Source: Paenibacillus dakarensis (GTDB taxonomy: Bacteria; Bacillota; Bacilli; Paenibacillales; Paenibacillaceae). From it: a stretch of DNA of 64,000 nucleotides. The notes under the pieces are model-generated. The model was not told the DNA's origin, did no database searches, and saw nothing but the letters and a program-made list of their open reading frames with translations. Below are positions 7,490 through 16,721 of the stretch, piece after piece. Position 1 is the first letter of the stretch; each line of letters begins with the position of its first letter. The DNA is taken from contig NZ_CDSE01000018.1 of NCBI RefSeq assembly GCF_001373415.1, positions 1 through 64,000 of the forward strand. The letters are read 5' to 3'. The position numbers were made by a program, and so were the translations under genes.

Positions 7490-9772
7490 CTACTTTTCAT
7501 TTCGAATATCAGGTATCTCTGTGAAATACTTCTGCATCGCATAGTAACTTTTCTTCAAACGTTCACTATACTTGACCGTCTCCCACGGCTTCCATGTATA
7601 AAAGGCACCGTTTTCCAGCTTCATCTCTTTGTTTCCTTGAGGATTAGAGACGGCTGAATTGGCTGCAGGTTTGCCCTTTGTCTGTACTGATTCTGACCGG
7701 TCCGAAATCCAAGGTAACAGGCGAATTCCTTCTGTCACTTTAGTATTAAAGGTTCTGCGATCATTCGGACTATAATCAATAACCTGCAGAGAACTTGGGT
7801 CTGCGAATCCAAGCAGCATCCATGGAATACGCATCTCTACAACTTTACCTTGGTACTGCCATGATGTAGTAGAGCTGAAATCCGAAGCCTCCGGATCACT
7901 AGATCCCCGTTTCAAGTAACCTACCGTTTCCTCTACAAATGGATGGGCAAAGCGGGTATCCGGCGGATTCATCAACAAGCTGATAGCGAGCTTCCATTCA
8001 TTGAATGAGCTCTCTTTGCTTGATTTGCTATTTCCTTTCGAATCCTTGCTTTCCTCATCCTCATCAATCATCCAGTAACCGTTCTTTCCATAAAGCCGCT
8101 TATGGAAATCGTAAGTTGGCGCGATTTTGACCTGGGATTCGCTGCCTTTCCCCAGTTCAATGAGTGTCTCTAATCCGCCACCAGTAATTGTTCTGCCAGC
8201 AAGCTCCTTCTTCGGCAGCTCACCGCCATCAATCGTGTCTGCGCCGATGTAAAGCTTGGATTTCTTCGGATCAAATTCCTGATCCAGCTCCATCCCGATA
8301 TAAAGATAAGCTTCATCGTGTGTCATCCGCATACCTTTTACACCAGAGTCATTGCCTTGCCAGTGAGTAACTTCCCCTTCAGGAAGCTCATCCCAATCTG
8401 CAAGATTCCCATCCATGACCAGCATTTCTTCCTTACCAGGCTGCATGGCAAGAACACCAAACATCTTTTCATTTGTCAGCACATTTAGCCAATAGGGCCG
8501 GCGATCAGGCGGAATCTCGAACGGCATGGTGTTCCAGGTCTTCTTGAACCATTCGTCCTGCCACATGAATAGAATGGCACCGGAATATCCTTCGTCATAG
8601 ATGTCTTTCGTAAGGGATACATTAATTTCACCCTGTTCCTGCTCATCATGCCCGCCTTGATCCCGACCGCCTGGACCGTGGTGGGAAACACCAACTGATG
8701 AAGGTACACCATACTCTGTTACCATAATTGGCATATCGGTAAACTTCGCCTTTAATTTCCGCAGATAAGCCTTATAGGTGTTGTATCCACCCTGTCCATC
8801 TGAGATGGTCTGCAAGCTTTTGTCTGTGCGGAAAAAATCGGGGTAGTACGGATACACATGATAAGAGGCAAAATATCCAGCATCCCAATTCACCGGCTCA
8901 ATATGTCTGGCATCTACGGAGACCATATCCTCCTCAAACAATGGTTCACCCGGATGCTTAAGAACATCAGTTGTCACCCAGTTCGTAAAAGTCATTGGAT
9001 GCTGCCAGCCATATTTTTGCTCCTCAGCAGCTGCATAATCTAGGAGTCCGGCAAGCCAGCTCTCAAATGGGCTTGCTTCGGGTGCAGCGGAGAAATAGCT
9101 GCCTTTGTAAAGCTCAACATCCTTGTGTTTGCTATTTGTATTTTTGACCATGGAAGGGTCCCATTCGGTACCTATATGCCATGCCATCAAATACTTCCCT
9201 GCATTCGTTGTATATTTTCCACTCGATGCCCCGTACTTCTCTTCCACAGTGATATCTCCATACACAGCAGCTACGGCTTTTGAAATCTCGTCTTTAAACT
9301 GCTGGTGGATATCACCTAGATAAGCATCCTGCTGCTCGATCAGCTGCTCTTCCGGAGACCATATGCCCTGCATAAAGTAAAGCGGGTCTTCCCCTTTGTT
9401 CCGGTTATATTTCACGATTGCTGAATAAAACACCGGATTGTGTACGGTATACAGTCTTATAACATTAGCTCCCATATCGTCAATCTGTTTAAACCACCGG
9501 AGATAATCCTCCTCTGTGGCAGGCAGTTCTCCCGGAAAGTGACCCGGAACCGTTGCTCCTAGATTGACACCTTTAACAAATAGATCCTTCCACTGCTCGT
9601 TCTCATCGTATTGAAGAAAACTTGTACCCTCTGTTCTAAATTTCATTTTCTTTCCGTCTGTATCTGCAAACGTTGTTAGTGACGGCTTAAAATATCCAAA
9701 GATAGCAGCACCACCACAGAGCAGTACGACGGTAAGTATGCCGAGCAGCATCCATCGTTTTCTCTTTTTCAT
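7490..9772 (-). CDS. Membrane-anchored glycosidase-like protein with CBM9-like domain
   Basis: 760 residues; first gene of the polysaccharide operon. An N-terminal anchor (about 8-27) places the bulk outside. Residues 65-410 read as a clan GH-A type barrel: GVNLGA, ANVIRLYTVHNP, AWHIGTEW (E203, possible acid/base), SYHVYPYYPDFF and VTEYG (E353, possible nucleophile). The C-terminal part starts with VMDGNLADWDELP near residue 454 and continues with YLYIGMEL and KLYIGADT strands, typical of family 9 carbohydrate-binding or DOMON-like sandwiches, interrupted by a low-complexity DEDEESKDSKG linker. It probably binds and processes the polymer made by the synthase. The ribosome site AAGGTGAG is 11 bases from the ATG. 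Confidence 0.7.
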   Translation of the reverse strand: MKKRKRWMLLGILTVVLLCGGAAIFGYFKPSLTTFADTDGKKMKFRTEGTSFLQYDENEQWKDLFVKGVNLGATVPGHFPGELPATEEDYLRWFKQIDDMGANVIRLYTVHNPVFYSAIVKYNRNKGEDPLYFMQGIWSPEEQLIEQQDAYLGDIHQQFKDEISKAVAAVYGDITVEEKYGASSGKYTTNAGKYLMAWHIGTEWDPSMVKNTNSKHKDVELYKGSYFSAAPEASPFESWLAGLLDYAAAEEQKYGWQHPMTFTNWVTTDVLKHPGEPLFEEDMVSVDARHIEPVNWDAGYFASYHVYPYYPDFFRTDKSLQTISDGQGGYNTYKAYLRKLKAKFTDMPIMVTEYGVPSSVGVSHHGPGGRDQGGHDEQEQGEINVSLTKDIYDEGYSGAILFMWQDEWFKKTWNTMPFEIPPDRRPYWLNVLTNEKMFGVLAMQPGKEEMLVMDGNLADWDELPEGEVTHWQGNDSGVKGMRMTHDEAYLYIGMELDQEFDPKKSKLYIGADTIDGGELPKKELAGRTITGGGLETLIELGKGSESQVKIAPTYDFHKRLYGKNGYWMIDEDEESKDSKGNSKSSKESSFNEWKLAISLLMNPPDTRFAHPFVEETVGYLKRGSSDPEASDFSSTTSWQYQGKVVEMRIPWMLLGFADPSSLQVIDYSPNDRRTFNTKVTEGIRLLPWISDRSESVQTKGKPAANSAVSNPQGNKEMKLENGAFYTWKPWETVKYSERLKKSYYAMQKYFTEIPDIRNEK

Positions 9773-9900
9773 TGCTGTTTCAACTCACCTTCTCCTCTGT
9801 TATCCAAAATTCCCTCTGTGATGTTTCCCAGTTCGGCGAAAGCTACACAGGCAATTCTACGACCAGCGGCCTCCTCAGCGCTATGCAACCGATTTACCAA
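9769..9900 (-). other. Possible 43-codon leader frame before the polysaccharide operon
   Basis: A TTG-started frame would encode a 43-residue peptide with ordinary-looking composition (NRLHSAEEAAGRR, CVAFAELGNITEG). Its stop overlaps the ATG of the glycosidase-like gene as ATGA, the usual layout of translational coupling. There is no convincing ribosome site before the TTG. The same stretch could instead be a structured RNA leader, so it is reported only as a candidate. Confidence 0.25.
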
Positions 9901-10531
9901 CTTTTCAGATTGTCATAGTAGGCATAAAGATACAATCGGTTTTTTATTCTGCTTAAGACTCCTGATCGTCAATTTGAATCGAGTGAGAGGAGGGAAGCGC
10001 CCGCTTTATCACGCTTATATGACAGTCCGTGAAGACTCCATTTCTCGTTGACAGAAGCAGTATGAACTATGGATCAGCGTAAGAAAGCGATTCGTAGTTT
10101 TCTGAAAATTTTCTTAATCGAATAATTAAACGTCAAAAAATTGCTAAAGTTCCGGTCATTTTTACACGATTATCCAGAGTTATTACAAAATTGATACCAA
10201 AGTACGACATGTAAATCACCTTTTCCCCCGTCATTACGCGATTGTTAAAAAATGGGCTGTAACAACAAAATAAGAAGAGAGTCCCAGAGTGGGACCCTCT
10301 TCTTTATCCGTTAATTTCCATATGATTTAATAAGGTCAAAAGCACCTAATTTCAAGCTTTTCATCAAGAAATACTAACTTAAATTTTTTCGTAGTACATG
10401 GTCTAAAGTATCAAAAAATAGCAATAACGCGTCATATACAGAAACATTAGGTATATTAGGTATATTTTTCATGTTTCTTTTATGCTTTTCATACAACTAC
10501 TTATGCTCATATACTCTTCTGCAAATTTTTG
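9773..10531. other. Long intergenic region before the polysaccharide operon
   Basis: About 760 bases without a firm gene. The operon-proximal 190 bases on the minus strand carry AACCGATT and AATCGGTT as exact complementary 8-mers (about 42 bases apart), plus GATTGT/ACAATC as a competing shorter stem, suggesting a folded leader. I compared it from memory with cyclic-di-GMP, cyclic-di-AMP (ydaO), TPP, SAM, FMN and glycine riboswitch signatures and found no match. The middle is AT-rich with no promoter I would defend. A strong hairpin lies at 10272-10304, and a nine-base tandem repeat (ATTAGGTAT twice) at about 10446-10463. Confidence 0.5.
10260..10304 (-). terminator. Hairpin terminator downstream of the beta-galactosidase gene
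   Basis: A 15-bp stem (one mismatch) with a GAG/CTC loop spans 10272-10304. On the minus strand it is followed by ATTTTGTTGTT. It lies about 230 bases after the galactosidase stop with no gene between. Confidence 0.65.
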
Positions 10532-12298
10532 TTATGACCCCAAATCAGGCGTGTCGACCAGTTCGATTCGAGGCTCATCGGCATGATGCAGCTCGAGTAT
10601 TATTACCTCATTTCGGCCTTTTTTAAGCAGCGGTGCTGGTAAATAGAGAGTTCGCTGCGGCCCTTGGTCCCAGTAACGCCCCAAATTAAATCCGTTAATC
10701 CAGACAACACCCTTGCCCCATCCATCCAATCGCACAAACGTATCGGCAAGCTCCTCAGCTTGGAATTCACCTTTATAGAACTTAGGACGGTCGTTTCTGG
10801 CAGTAGCCTTATCTACAATATCGTTAAATGTCAGGCCTAAGGTGTCTTTTAAAGGCAGCGGATAGATTGTCCAGTCAAACAGGAACTGATTATTTAACCT
10901 GACGCCTTCCGTAATCCCTTTAGGGTCCCAAAGCTTAGGCCCATAGTTGACTCGTCCCATATTCTCGACAACGATATCCAGCCTTGCCCCGCCTTTAGGT
11001 ATTTGAAGCAGCAGACTCTGAGGATTCCATCGTTCTACCGTTCCTTGGTAAATACCGTCCAGATAGACCTGAGCACGGTCGCGGACTTCCTGTATAAATA
11101 AACTTCCACCTGTCCGTGGGCCTGAAATATGAGTTGAATAAACAATAAAGCCGTAGTTTTGACCAAGCTTCTCCATCGGGACCGGGGCAGCATGCTTTAC
11201 AGGAGCAGATATCAGATCCAATTGATCAAGCAAATCCGCCTCGCCTGTCAATGTGATGATACCATAGCTTTTCTTCGGCAGAGGCGCCGGCATTTCCGGC
11301 AGCTCTGATTCATCTATCCCTTTATATTTAGCAATAATCCCTCGAACTGCTTGAAGTTTAGCTGTGGCGTCACCGCACTCTGACAGCGGAGAGTCATAGT
11401 CATAACTTGAAATCGTCGGCTCATAAATATCCTGATTATTTGCTCCATTATAGAAACCAAAATTCGTTCCCCCATGGAACATATAAAAGTTAACAGATGC
11501 ACCTGCTTGAAGCATCTCATTAAATACCTCTGCAACATCCTCTGCATCACGAGTGTGATGCGGTTTCAGCCAATGATCAAACCATCCATTCCAGAATTCC
11601 ATGCACATAAGCGGCTCGTCAGGGCGATACTCTCTTAATTTTTCAAATGCCACCCGCGGGTTCGATCCAAAATTAACGGTTGCAAGAACATCAGAAACCA
11701 TTCCGCCTTGAAGCATGCCATCCTCAGGACCATCTGAGGTAAACAGCATCACATTCACACCTCGTCTAATAAGCCCTTCCTTCAAATAATTCAAATACTG
11801 ATGATCATTGCCGTAACTGCCATACTCGTTCTCGATCTGAACGGCAATAACCGGACCGCCATTTGAGCTTAGAAGTGGAACAAGACGGGGAATCAGCTCA
11901 TCATAATATCGGTCAACCTTCTCCAGATACAGCTTATCCATACATCTAACCTTCATATCCGGATAGCGAAGCAGCCAGGCTGGAAGTCCGCCGAACTCCC
12001 ATTCCGCACAAATATACGGACTTGGTCTCAATATAACATGCAGTCCAACCTTTTCAGCGACACGAACGAACCCCTCTACATCCGCGAGACCGTCAAAGCA
12101 AAATTCCCCTTCTTCCGGTTCATGCAAATTCCACGGCAAATAAGTTTCAACCGTATTAAATCCACATGCTTTCAGCTTTAAAAGCCGATCTTCCCAATAT
12201 TCCGGAACAACGCGAAAATAATGGATTGCACCTGAAATGATTTGCAGCGGCTTTCCTTCCCATTGAAATTGCTTGTTCGCTATAGATAACAGTGCCAT
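10532..12298 (-). CDS. Beta-galactosidase, glycoside hydrolase family 35
   Basis: 588 residues. The N-terminal barrel starts with SGAIHYFRVVPEYW and FNTVETYLPWNLHEP, both hallmarks of GH35. Acid/base Glu158 lies in QIENEYGSYG and nucleophile Glu234 in MCMEFWNGWFDHW; NFYMFHGGTNFG follows. The C-terminal beta domains include WINGFNLGRYWDQGPQ, the standard GH35 galactose-binding jelly-roll motif. No signal peptide is present, so it probably acts in the cytoplasm on imported beta-galactosides. It is divergent from an AraC regulator, the likely controller. The ribosome site AGGAGGGAG precedes the ATG. Confidence 0.95.
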   Translation of the reverse strand: MALLSIANKQFQWEGKPLQIISGAIHYFRVVPEYWEDRLLKLKACGFNTVETYLPWNLHEPEEGEFCFDGLADVEGFVRVAEKVGLHVILRPSPYICAEWEFGGLPAWLLRYPDMKVRCMDKLYLEKVDRYYDELIPRLVPLLSSNGGPVIAVQIENEYGSYGNDHQYLNYLKEGLIRRGVNVMLFTSDGPEDGMLQGGMVSDVLATVNFGSNPRVAFEKLREYRPDEPLMCMEFWNGWFDHWLKPHHTRDAEDVAEVFNEMLQAGASVNFYMFHGGTNFGFYNGANNQDIYEPTISSYDYDSPLSECGDATAKLQAVRGIIAKYKGIDESELPEMPAPLPKKSYGIITLTGEADLLDQLDLISAPVKHAAPVPMEKLGQNYGFIVYSTHISGPRTGGSLFIQEVRDRAQVYLDGIYQGTVERWNPQSLLLQIPKGGARLDIVVENMGRVNYGPKLWDPKGITEGVRLNNQFLFDWTIYPLPLKDTLGLTFNDIVDKATARNDRPKFYKGEFQAEELADTFVRLDGWGKGVVWINGFNLGRYWDQGPQRTLYLPAPLLKKGRNEVIILELHHADEPRIELVDTPDLGS

Positions 12299-12526
12299 TG
12301 CTTAACTCCCTCCTACTATTTTAATAACATGACCTTAATTCCCATTACGATTGTTTGTATTATCCACTTTTATCATCCGGGAAATGGAGACAACACTCAA
12401 TCTCCAGATGGAGCATCTTCTATACCATTTGTGCCAATGATTCCATTCACAAGGCAAATTAACATGTTATGATAACCGTATTAGAACTGGAATTTTAATT
12501 TTGCGCTAACTATGAAGGAGATTTCC

Positions 12527-13423
12527 ATGAGTTATTTGTACGAATTCCCTTATTTAATTAATACTTTACAAGTATCAGGCTGCCATTTCGGTATCCATCC
12601 TCCCGGCTGGAGTTATCCAAGGCATCACCATCATTTGTTTGAGTTACTCTGTTGTCTTGAAGGTGACGTCGTCCAAATTATGAATCGTGATCAGCTTACA
12701 TTGCATCCGGGTGACTGGCTGCTTATTAAATCTGGGGTCAGACATCAATCCATCAATGCTTCGAGCTCGCCATACGGCTATTTCAATGTTCACTTTGACC
12801 TTGATGTTCCTGAGATTCGCAGTATGCTGGCAAGCGCTCCTTATCGGTACATTCCTCAACAAGTCGCAGATCGGACAAAACTCAGTACTTATATCAACGA
12901 GCTGGAAGGCATTCTTCGGCGTAACCATATAAAGACAGATACAGAGGCAATACCAGAGGAGATCGAAGATACAGCTCACAGCTTCCGCTTTGAAGACAAG
13001 CTGCTGCTGCAATCCTATACCCTGCTCATCATTCATGATGTGCTGTCTTTACTGCGTGAACTGCCTGCACCTCATATGACACCCACAAGGGAAGGTCCCT
13101 TACAGGCAACAGAAATTGCACATACAATTGAAGAAATGTTATCCCGGGGCTTAGATGATGAAATGTCCGTAAACAGAGTAGCCAAGGAACTGAATTTAAG
13201 TCGCAGCCAGTGCAGTAAGCTATTCTCCAAGGTGTATGGACTCTCTCCAAGACAATATGTAAGTCGTCAAAAACTCAATGCTGCCAAGGAACTGCTCGTA
13301 ACCACGAATCTCCCGGTCAGTGCAATTGCCGAAAAGCTCGGTTTTCACTCTGCAAGTCATTTCTCCAGACAATTCCGGCGCTGGACCGGTCAATCACCAA
13401 CTGAATACAAGCCCAAGCAATGA
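12527..13423 (+). CDS. AraC-family transcriptional regulator (cupin N-terminus)
   Basis: 298 residues when started at the ATG preceded by AAGGAG six bases upstream; an ATG five codons earlier overlaps that ribosome site and is unlikely. The N-terminal half has a cupin pattern (PRHHHHLFELLCCLEGD, then HPGDWLLIKSGVRHQ), the usual sugar-sensing fold. The C-terminal 100 residues hold two helix-turn-helix units ending in FSRQFRRWTGQSPTEYK, the AraC signature. It is divergent from the GH35 gene, so activation of beta-galactoside use is the simplest role. Confidence 0.9.
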   Translation: MSYLYEFPYLINTLQVSGCHFGIHPPGWSYPRHHHHLFELLCCLEGDVVQIMNRDQLTLHPGDWLLIKSGVRHQSINASSSPYGYFNVHFDLDVPEIRSMLASAPYRYIPQQVADRTKLSTYINELEGILRRNHIKTDTEAIPEEIEDTAHSFRFEDKLLLQSYTLLIIHDVLSLLRELPAPHMTPTREGPLQATEIAHTIEEMLSRGLDDEMSVNRVAKELNLSRSQCSKLFSKVYGLSPRQYVSRQKLNAAKELLVTTNLPVSAIAEKLGFHSASHFSRQFRRWTGQSPTEYKPKQ

Positions 13424-13451
13424 TTAACTGTTCACCCTGAACATATAAAAG

Positions 13452-13497
13452 AGCACCACTCTTCTCAACTTACCTTAGAGAATAGTGGCGCTTTTTT
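13452..13497. terminator. Bidirectional terminator between convergent genes
   Basis: AGCACCACT and AGTGGCGCT arms, extended by CTTCTC and GAGAA, enclose a short loop; a TTTTTT run follows on the plus strand and an A-rich stretch precedes it. It can end both the AraC transcript and the converging dehydrogenase operon. Confidence 0.75.
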
Positions 13498-13507
13498 ATA
13501 TTCTTAT

Positions 13508-14581
13508 TTATTTAGTTACAGGGTAAAGATCAAAATCTTTAATGCTTTCACCTGTTCTGCCTGCCTCGAACACCGCTTCAATGATATTCAGCACTCGCAG
13601 CACTTCCTCATTCTTTACAATCGGCTCTGCACTACCTTCAATCACAGCTGCAAAGTTATCGAAGAAGCTGCTTGGCTGACGGTACGGAGCAGGAAGTGCC
13701 TCTGTAATGGTAGCCTCCTCCGAAGGCGGAGCCATCGTCTTGGTCAATCCGACTCCGGCTTGGATCGGCTTCGGCTCGACTTTCACCGCATCCTGGTTTC
13801 TGCTAACGACTCGGCCATTTAACGACCAGTCTTCAATAACTCCTGTTCCTTCTGTTCCTTTGACATACCAGCGAGGCAGGGTAATGAAATTCGTGGTTCC
13901 TACTTCGATTACCGCAGATACGCCATTCTCGAATTGCAGATAAGCTTCAAATCCATCATCCACACCATCGCCCAAAATATAGCTTAACCGGCTGCTCAGA
14001 CTTGTAATTTTGCTGTCCACCATGAAGATAATCTGGTCCAGCAAATGCACACCCCAGTCCAGAAGCATACCTCCGCCGTATTCCTCAAGGTGGCGCCAGT
14101 CGCCTGGAATACCGTTAGCGCCGTGCACTCTCGATTCAATACGGAAGAGCTCACCAATGGTCTTCTCATTATACATTTGCTTGATGATCAAGAAGTCCTC
14201 GTCCCAGCGGCGGTTTTGGTGAACCATCAGAACCTTGCCTGCTTCATCGGCAGCAGCGAGCATTTCTTGAAAATCACTTACGGAAAGGGTGACCGGCTTT
14301 TCACAGATGACATGCTTGCCTGCCTTAAATGCCCGGATTGCCAAATCCTTATGCACATCGTTAGGAGTCGCAATAAGAACCACCTCTACCGATGGGTCAC
14401 TTAAAACAGCTTCATAGCTGTCATAAGAAAAATACCCTGCTTCCACAGATGCCTTGCGCCGTTCTTCCAAAACATCATACGTTCCCGTCACTTCAACATG
14501 TTGGTTGTCTTTCATCAGTTTAGCATGGTAGCTTCCCATTCCTCCAAAGCCTACAATGACCACTGAGTGTTTCGTTGACAT
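13508..14581 (-). CDS. Gfo/Idh/MocA family oxidoreductase
   Basis: 357 residues. The N-terminal NAD(P)-binding motif is GFGGMGSYHAKLM; the family's EKP motif appears as HVICEKPVTLS; and the C-terminal domain has GGGMLLDWGVHLLDQIIFM, where the His and the LDWGVH motif match the catalytic region. Members interconvert sugars, sugar acids or inositols with a keto form. It is the last of four genes in one operon with two other members of the same family, so a multistep sugar oxidation/epimerisation route is likely. The substrate is unknown. Confidence 0.9.
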   Translation of the reverse strand: MSTKHSVVIVGFGGMGSYHAKLMKDNQHVEVTGTYDVLEERRKASVEAGYFSYDSYEAVLSDPSVEVVLIATPNDVHKDLAIRAFKAGKHVICEKPVTLSVSDFQEMLAAADEAGKVLMVHQNRRWDEDFLIIKQMYNEKTIGELFRIESRVHGANGIPGDWRHLEEYGGGMLLDWGVHLLDQIIFMVDSKITSLSSRLSYILGDGVDDGFEAYLQFENGVSAVIEVGTTNFITLPRWYVKGTEGTGVIEDWSLNGRVVSRNQDAVKVEPKPIQAGVGLTKTMAPPSEEATITEALPAPYRQPSSFFDNFAAVIEGSAEPIVKNEEVLRVLNIIEAVFEAGRTGESIKDFDLYPVTK

Positions 14582-14670
14582 GGATACACAGCTCCTTTAC
14601 GCTACAACAGCATCTTAAATGAATTTCCAAAGCTTTATGGTGCGTGGAAAGACTTTCCTTATTATTAACC

Positions 14671-15762
14671 TTATTTTGCTTGATTCATATACACTGCTTT
14701 TCCTGTATTGGCAGATTCATATATCGCTTCCAGGATTTCAGAAACCACACATGCTTGTTCCGGGGTTACAACCGGCTCTAAATCCTGATCCACTGCTTCA
14801 ATCCATTTTCTCATTTCAATATCGGCATCGCTTTCGGAATGACCTGAATAAAATGCAACGCCGCCCGATTTCAAGTCAACCTCCTGTGTGTACAATCGGC
14901 TGAACTGTTCTCCGTTTATTCGCAGACCGCCCTTCATATCTGCACCGGCTTTCGTGCCGCTAAGGCTGCATTTCGCTTCATCTACTTCCAGAGAATTGAG
15001 TGCCCAGCTGGCTTCAAGCATAATTGTTGCTCCATTTTCCATAACAATCATGCCGAAAGCTGAATCTTCAACGGTGAATTTTTCCGGGTCCCATGGTCCC
15101 CAGGCATTTGCTGCATTCTCGTTTTTAGCGAGCTCGTGATATTTAGTTCCCAAAACGACTTTCGGTTTATAATTATTCATCATCCACAATGTTAAATCAA
15201 GTGCATGAGTTCCGATATCAATGAGCGGACCACCGCCCTGCTTCTCTTCATCCAGGAACACGCCCCATGTTGGTACCGCTCTTCTGCGAATGGCGTGGGC
15301 CTTTGCATAATAAATATCGCCCAGTTCCCCGGCTTCGCATACCTGTTTCAGGTGCCAGCTGTCAGGTCTATAACGGTTGTTGTATCCGATGGTCAGCTTT
15401 TTACCTGTTCTCTTGGCTGCTTCAACCATGCTTCTGGCTTCTGCTGCCGTTTTAGCCATCGGCTTTTCACACATAACATGCTTACCGGCTTCCAGTGAAG
15501 CAATGGAAATGGAAGCATGAGCATCATTCGGGGTAAGTACATGAACGATATCAATGGTGCTGTCTTTAAGAAGCTCCGTATAATCCGTATAAACTGCTGC
15601 CCCTTCAATACCGAATTTTGCAGCTGCTTCTTCGGCACGGCTCTCAATAATATCACAAAAAGCTACGAGCTGTACGTTCTTCAGCTTGCTCAGGCTCGGT
15701 AAATGCTTACCGTTCGCAATTCCTCCACACCCGATAATACCTATACGATATACTTTACTCAT
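14671..15762 (-). CDS. Gfo/Idh/MocA family oxidoreductase
   Basis: 363 residues. It starts with the Rossmann motif IIGCGGIANGKHLPSL; HVMCEKPMAKT gives the family Lys-Pro motif; and GGGPLIDIGTHALDLTLWMM carries the conserved catalytic Asp/His pair of the C-terminal sheet domain. The start codon follows the AraC gene's stop with only two bases between, so the two are translationally linked. It is a cytoplasmic sugar or cyclitol dehydrogenase of unknown substrate, acting with the two related enzymes of this operon. Confidence 0.9.
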   Translation of the reverse strand: MSKVYRIGIIGCGGIANGKHLPSLSKLKNVQLVAFCDIIESRAEEAAAKFGIEGAAVYTDYTELLKDSTIDIVHVLTPNDAHASISIASLEAGKHVMCEKPMAKTAAEARSMVEAAKRTGKKLTIGYNNRYRPDSWHLKQVCEAGELGDIYYAKAHAIRRRAVPTWGVFLDEEKQGGGPLIDIGTHALDLTLWMMNNYKPKVVLGTKYHELAKNENAANAWGPWDPEKFTVEDSAFGMIVMENGATIMLEASWALNSLEVDEAKCSLSGTKAGADMKGGLRINGEQFSRLYTQEVDLKSGGVAFYSGHSESDADIEMRKWIEAVDQDLEPVVTPEQACVVSEILEAIYESANTGKAVYMNQAK

Positions 15763-15764
15763 TG

Positions 15765-16718
15765 TTAGTCACCTTCACTTTTCATAAGTTTATTGTTGGC
15801 CTTTCGATAAACGCCAGGCGTCATTCCCAGTCGCTTGCGGAATACAGCATGCAGATAATTTGCATTCGTAAACCCTTCCATCAGAGCGATTTGCTCAATG
15901 GGCATCGTGCTTTCCGCCAAGAGCCGGCAAACCGCCTCTACCCGAATATCCTCCAATATCCTGCTAAAGGAACTGTCCGGATTCATATGCTTGATCACAC
16001 GCTGCAGCTGCCTTGGACTAATGTTAAGCTTCTCTGCTACATTCTCAATCGTCAGACTCGCCTGGTAGTTGGCTTTCATAAAATGAATGGCATATTGGTA
16101 CCGATAAGAGAGCATATCCCGAACGGGTGCTTCCGCTCGAATTCCCTCAGAATCGTAAGCTCTTACAGCTTTAACTAAAATACTAATTACAAGATTCTTG
16201 ATGGACGTATAATAGCCTGCAAGTTTCCCATCACATACCTGATAGGCTTCCAGAAAACAATTCATCGCCTTGTGAGAGTCGTAATTTGGGATAAGCGGAA
16301 GCTGTCTTAGTTTCCCGATGCATTCCTCCGCTTCGGCTGCTTCCCAAGGGTCAATATCACAATCTTGTTTCTCCGAAATATTCACATGCAAGCAGAGCTC
16401 ACTCATAGGCTCCTTGGCATCTGCCTCCTGATAATGCATGACGCCGGGACCCGTTAAATAGAACATTCCTTGGGATAAGGAATAGGCCTGATCTTCAAGA
16501 ATTACCCGTCCCTTACCTCTTGGAATGAAGTGAAACTCAAATTCGGAATGGTTATGAAAATCTATCACTTTTCCAGGAGAAAACTGAGTCAGGTGAAACC
16601 TGAGTACATGAATCTCATACCGTCCCCAATTGATTCGAATATCCAGCCTTTCGAGCATATCCTGCTTCTCAATCATGATACCGTAAGGAAAGACATTACT
16701 TCGTTTTAACTCTTCCAT
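15765..16718 (-). CDS. AraC-family transcriptional regulator
   Basis: 317 residues. The N-terminal part is a cupin sensor (FHNHSEFEFHFIPRGKGRV, then GMFYLTGPGVMHYQE). The C-terminal AraC domain has LNISPRQLQRVIKHM and FTNANYLHAVFRKRLGMTPGVYRK, the two DNA-reading helices. It lies inside the operon, three bases after one Gfo/Idh/MocA gene and two before the next, so it is co-expressed with the enzymes and probably activates them. A middle segment (about 100-190) is unassigned. Confidence 0.9.
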   Translation of the reverse strand: MEELKRSNVFPYGIMIEKQDMLERLDIRINWGRYEIHVLRFHLTQFSPGKVIDFHNHSEFEFHFIPRGKGRVILEDQAYSLSQGMFYLTGPGVMHYQEADAKEPMSELCLHVNISEKQDCDIDPWEAAEAEECIGKLRQLPLIPNYDSHKAMNCFLEAYQVCDGKLAGYYTSIKNLVISILVKAVRAYDSEGIRAEAPVRDMLSYRYQYAIHFMKANYQASLTIENVAEKLNISPRQLQRVIKHMNPDSSFSRILEDIRVEAVCRLLAESTMPIEQIALMEGFTNANYLHAVFRKRLGMTPGVYRKANNKLMKSEGD

Positions 16719-16721
16719 TGG

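Noticed and set aside
9818-10051. 77-codon plus-strand frame before the polysaccharide operon
   Set aside because: No downstream partner and no family pattern; the same DNA is better read on the minus strand as a leader.
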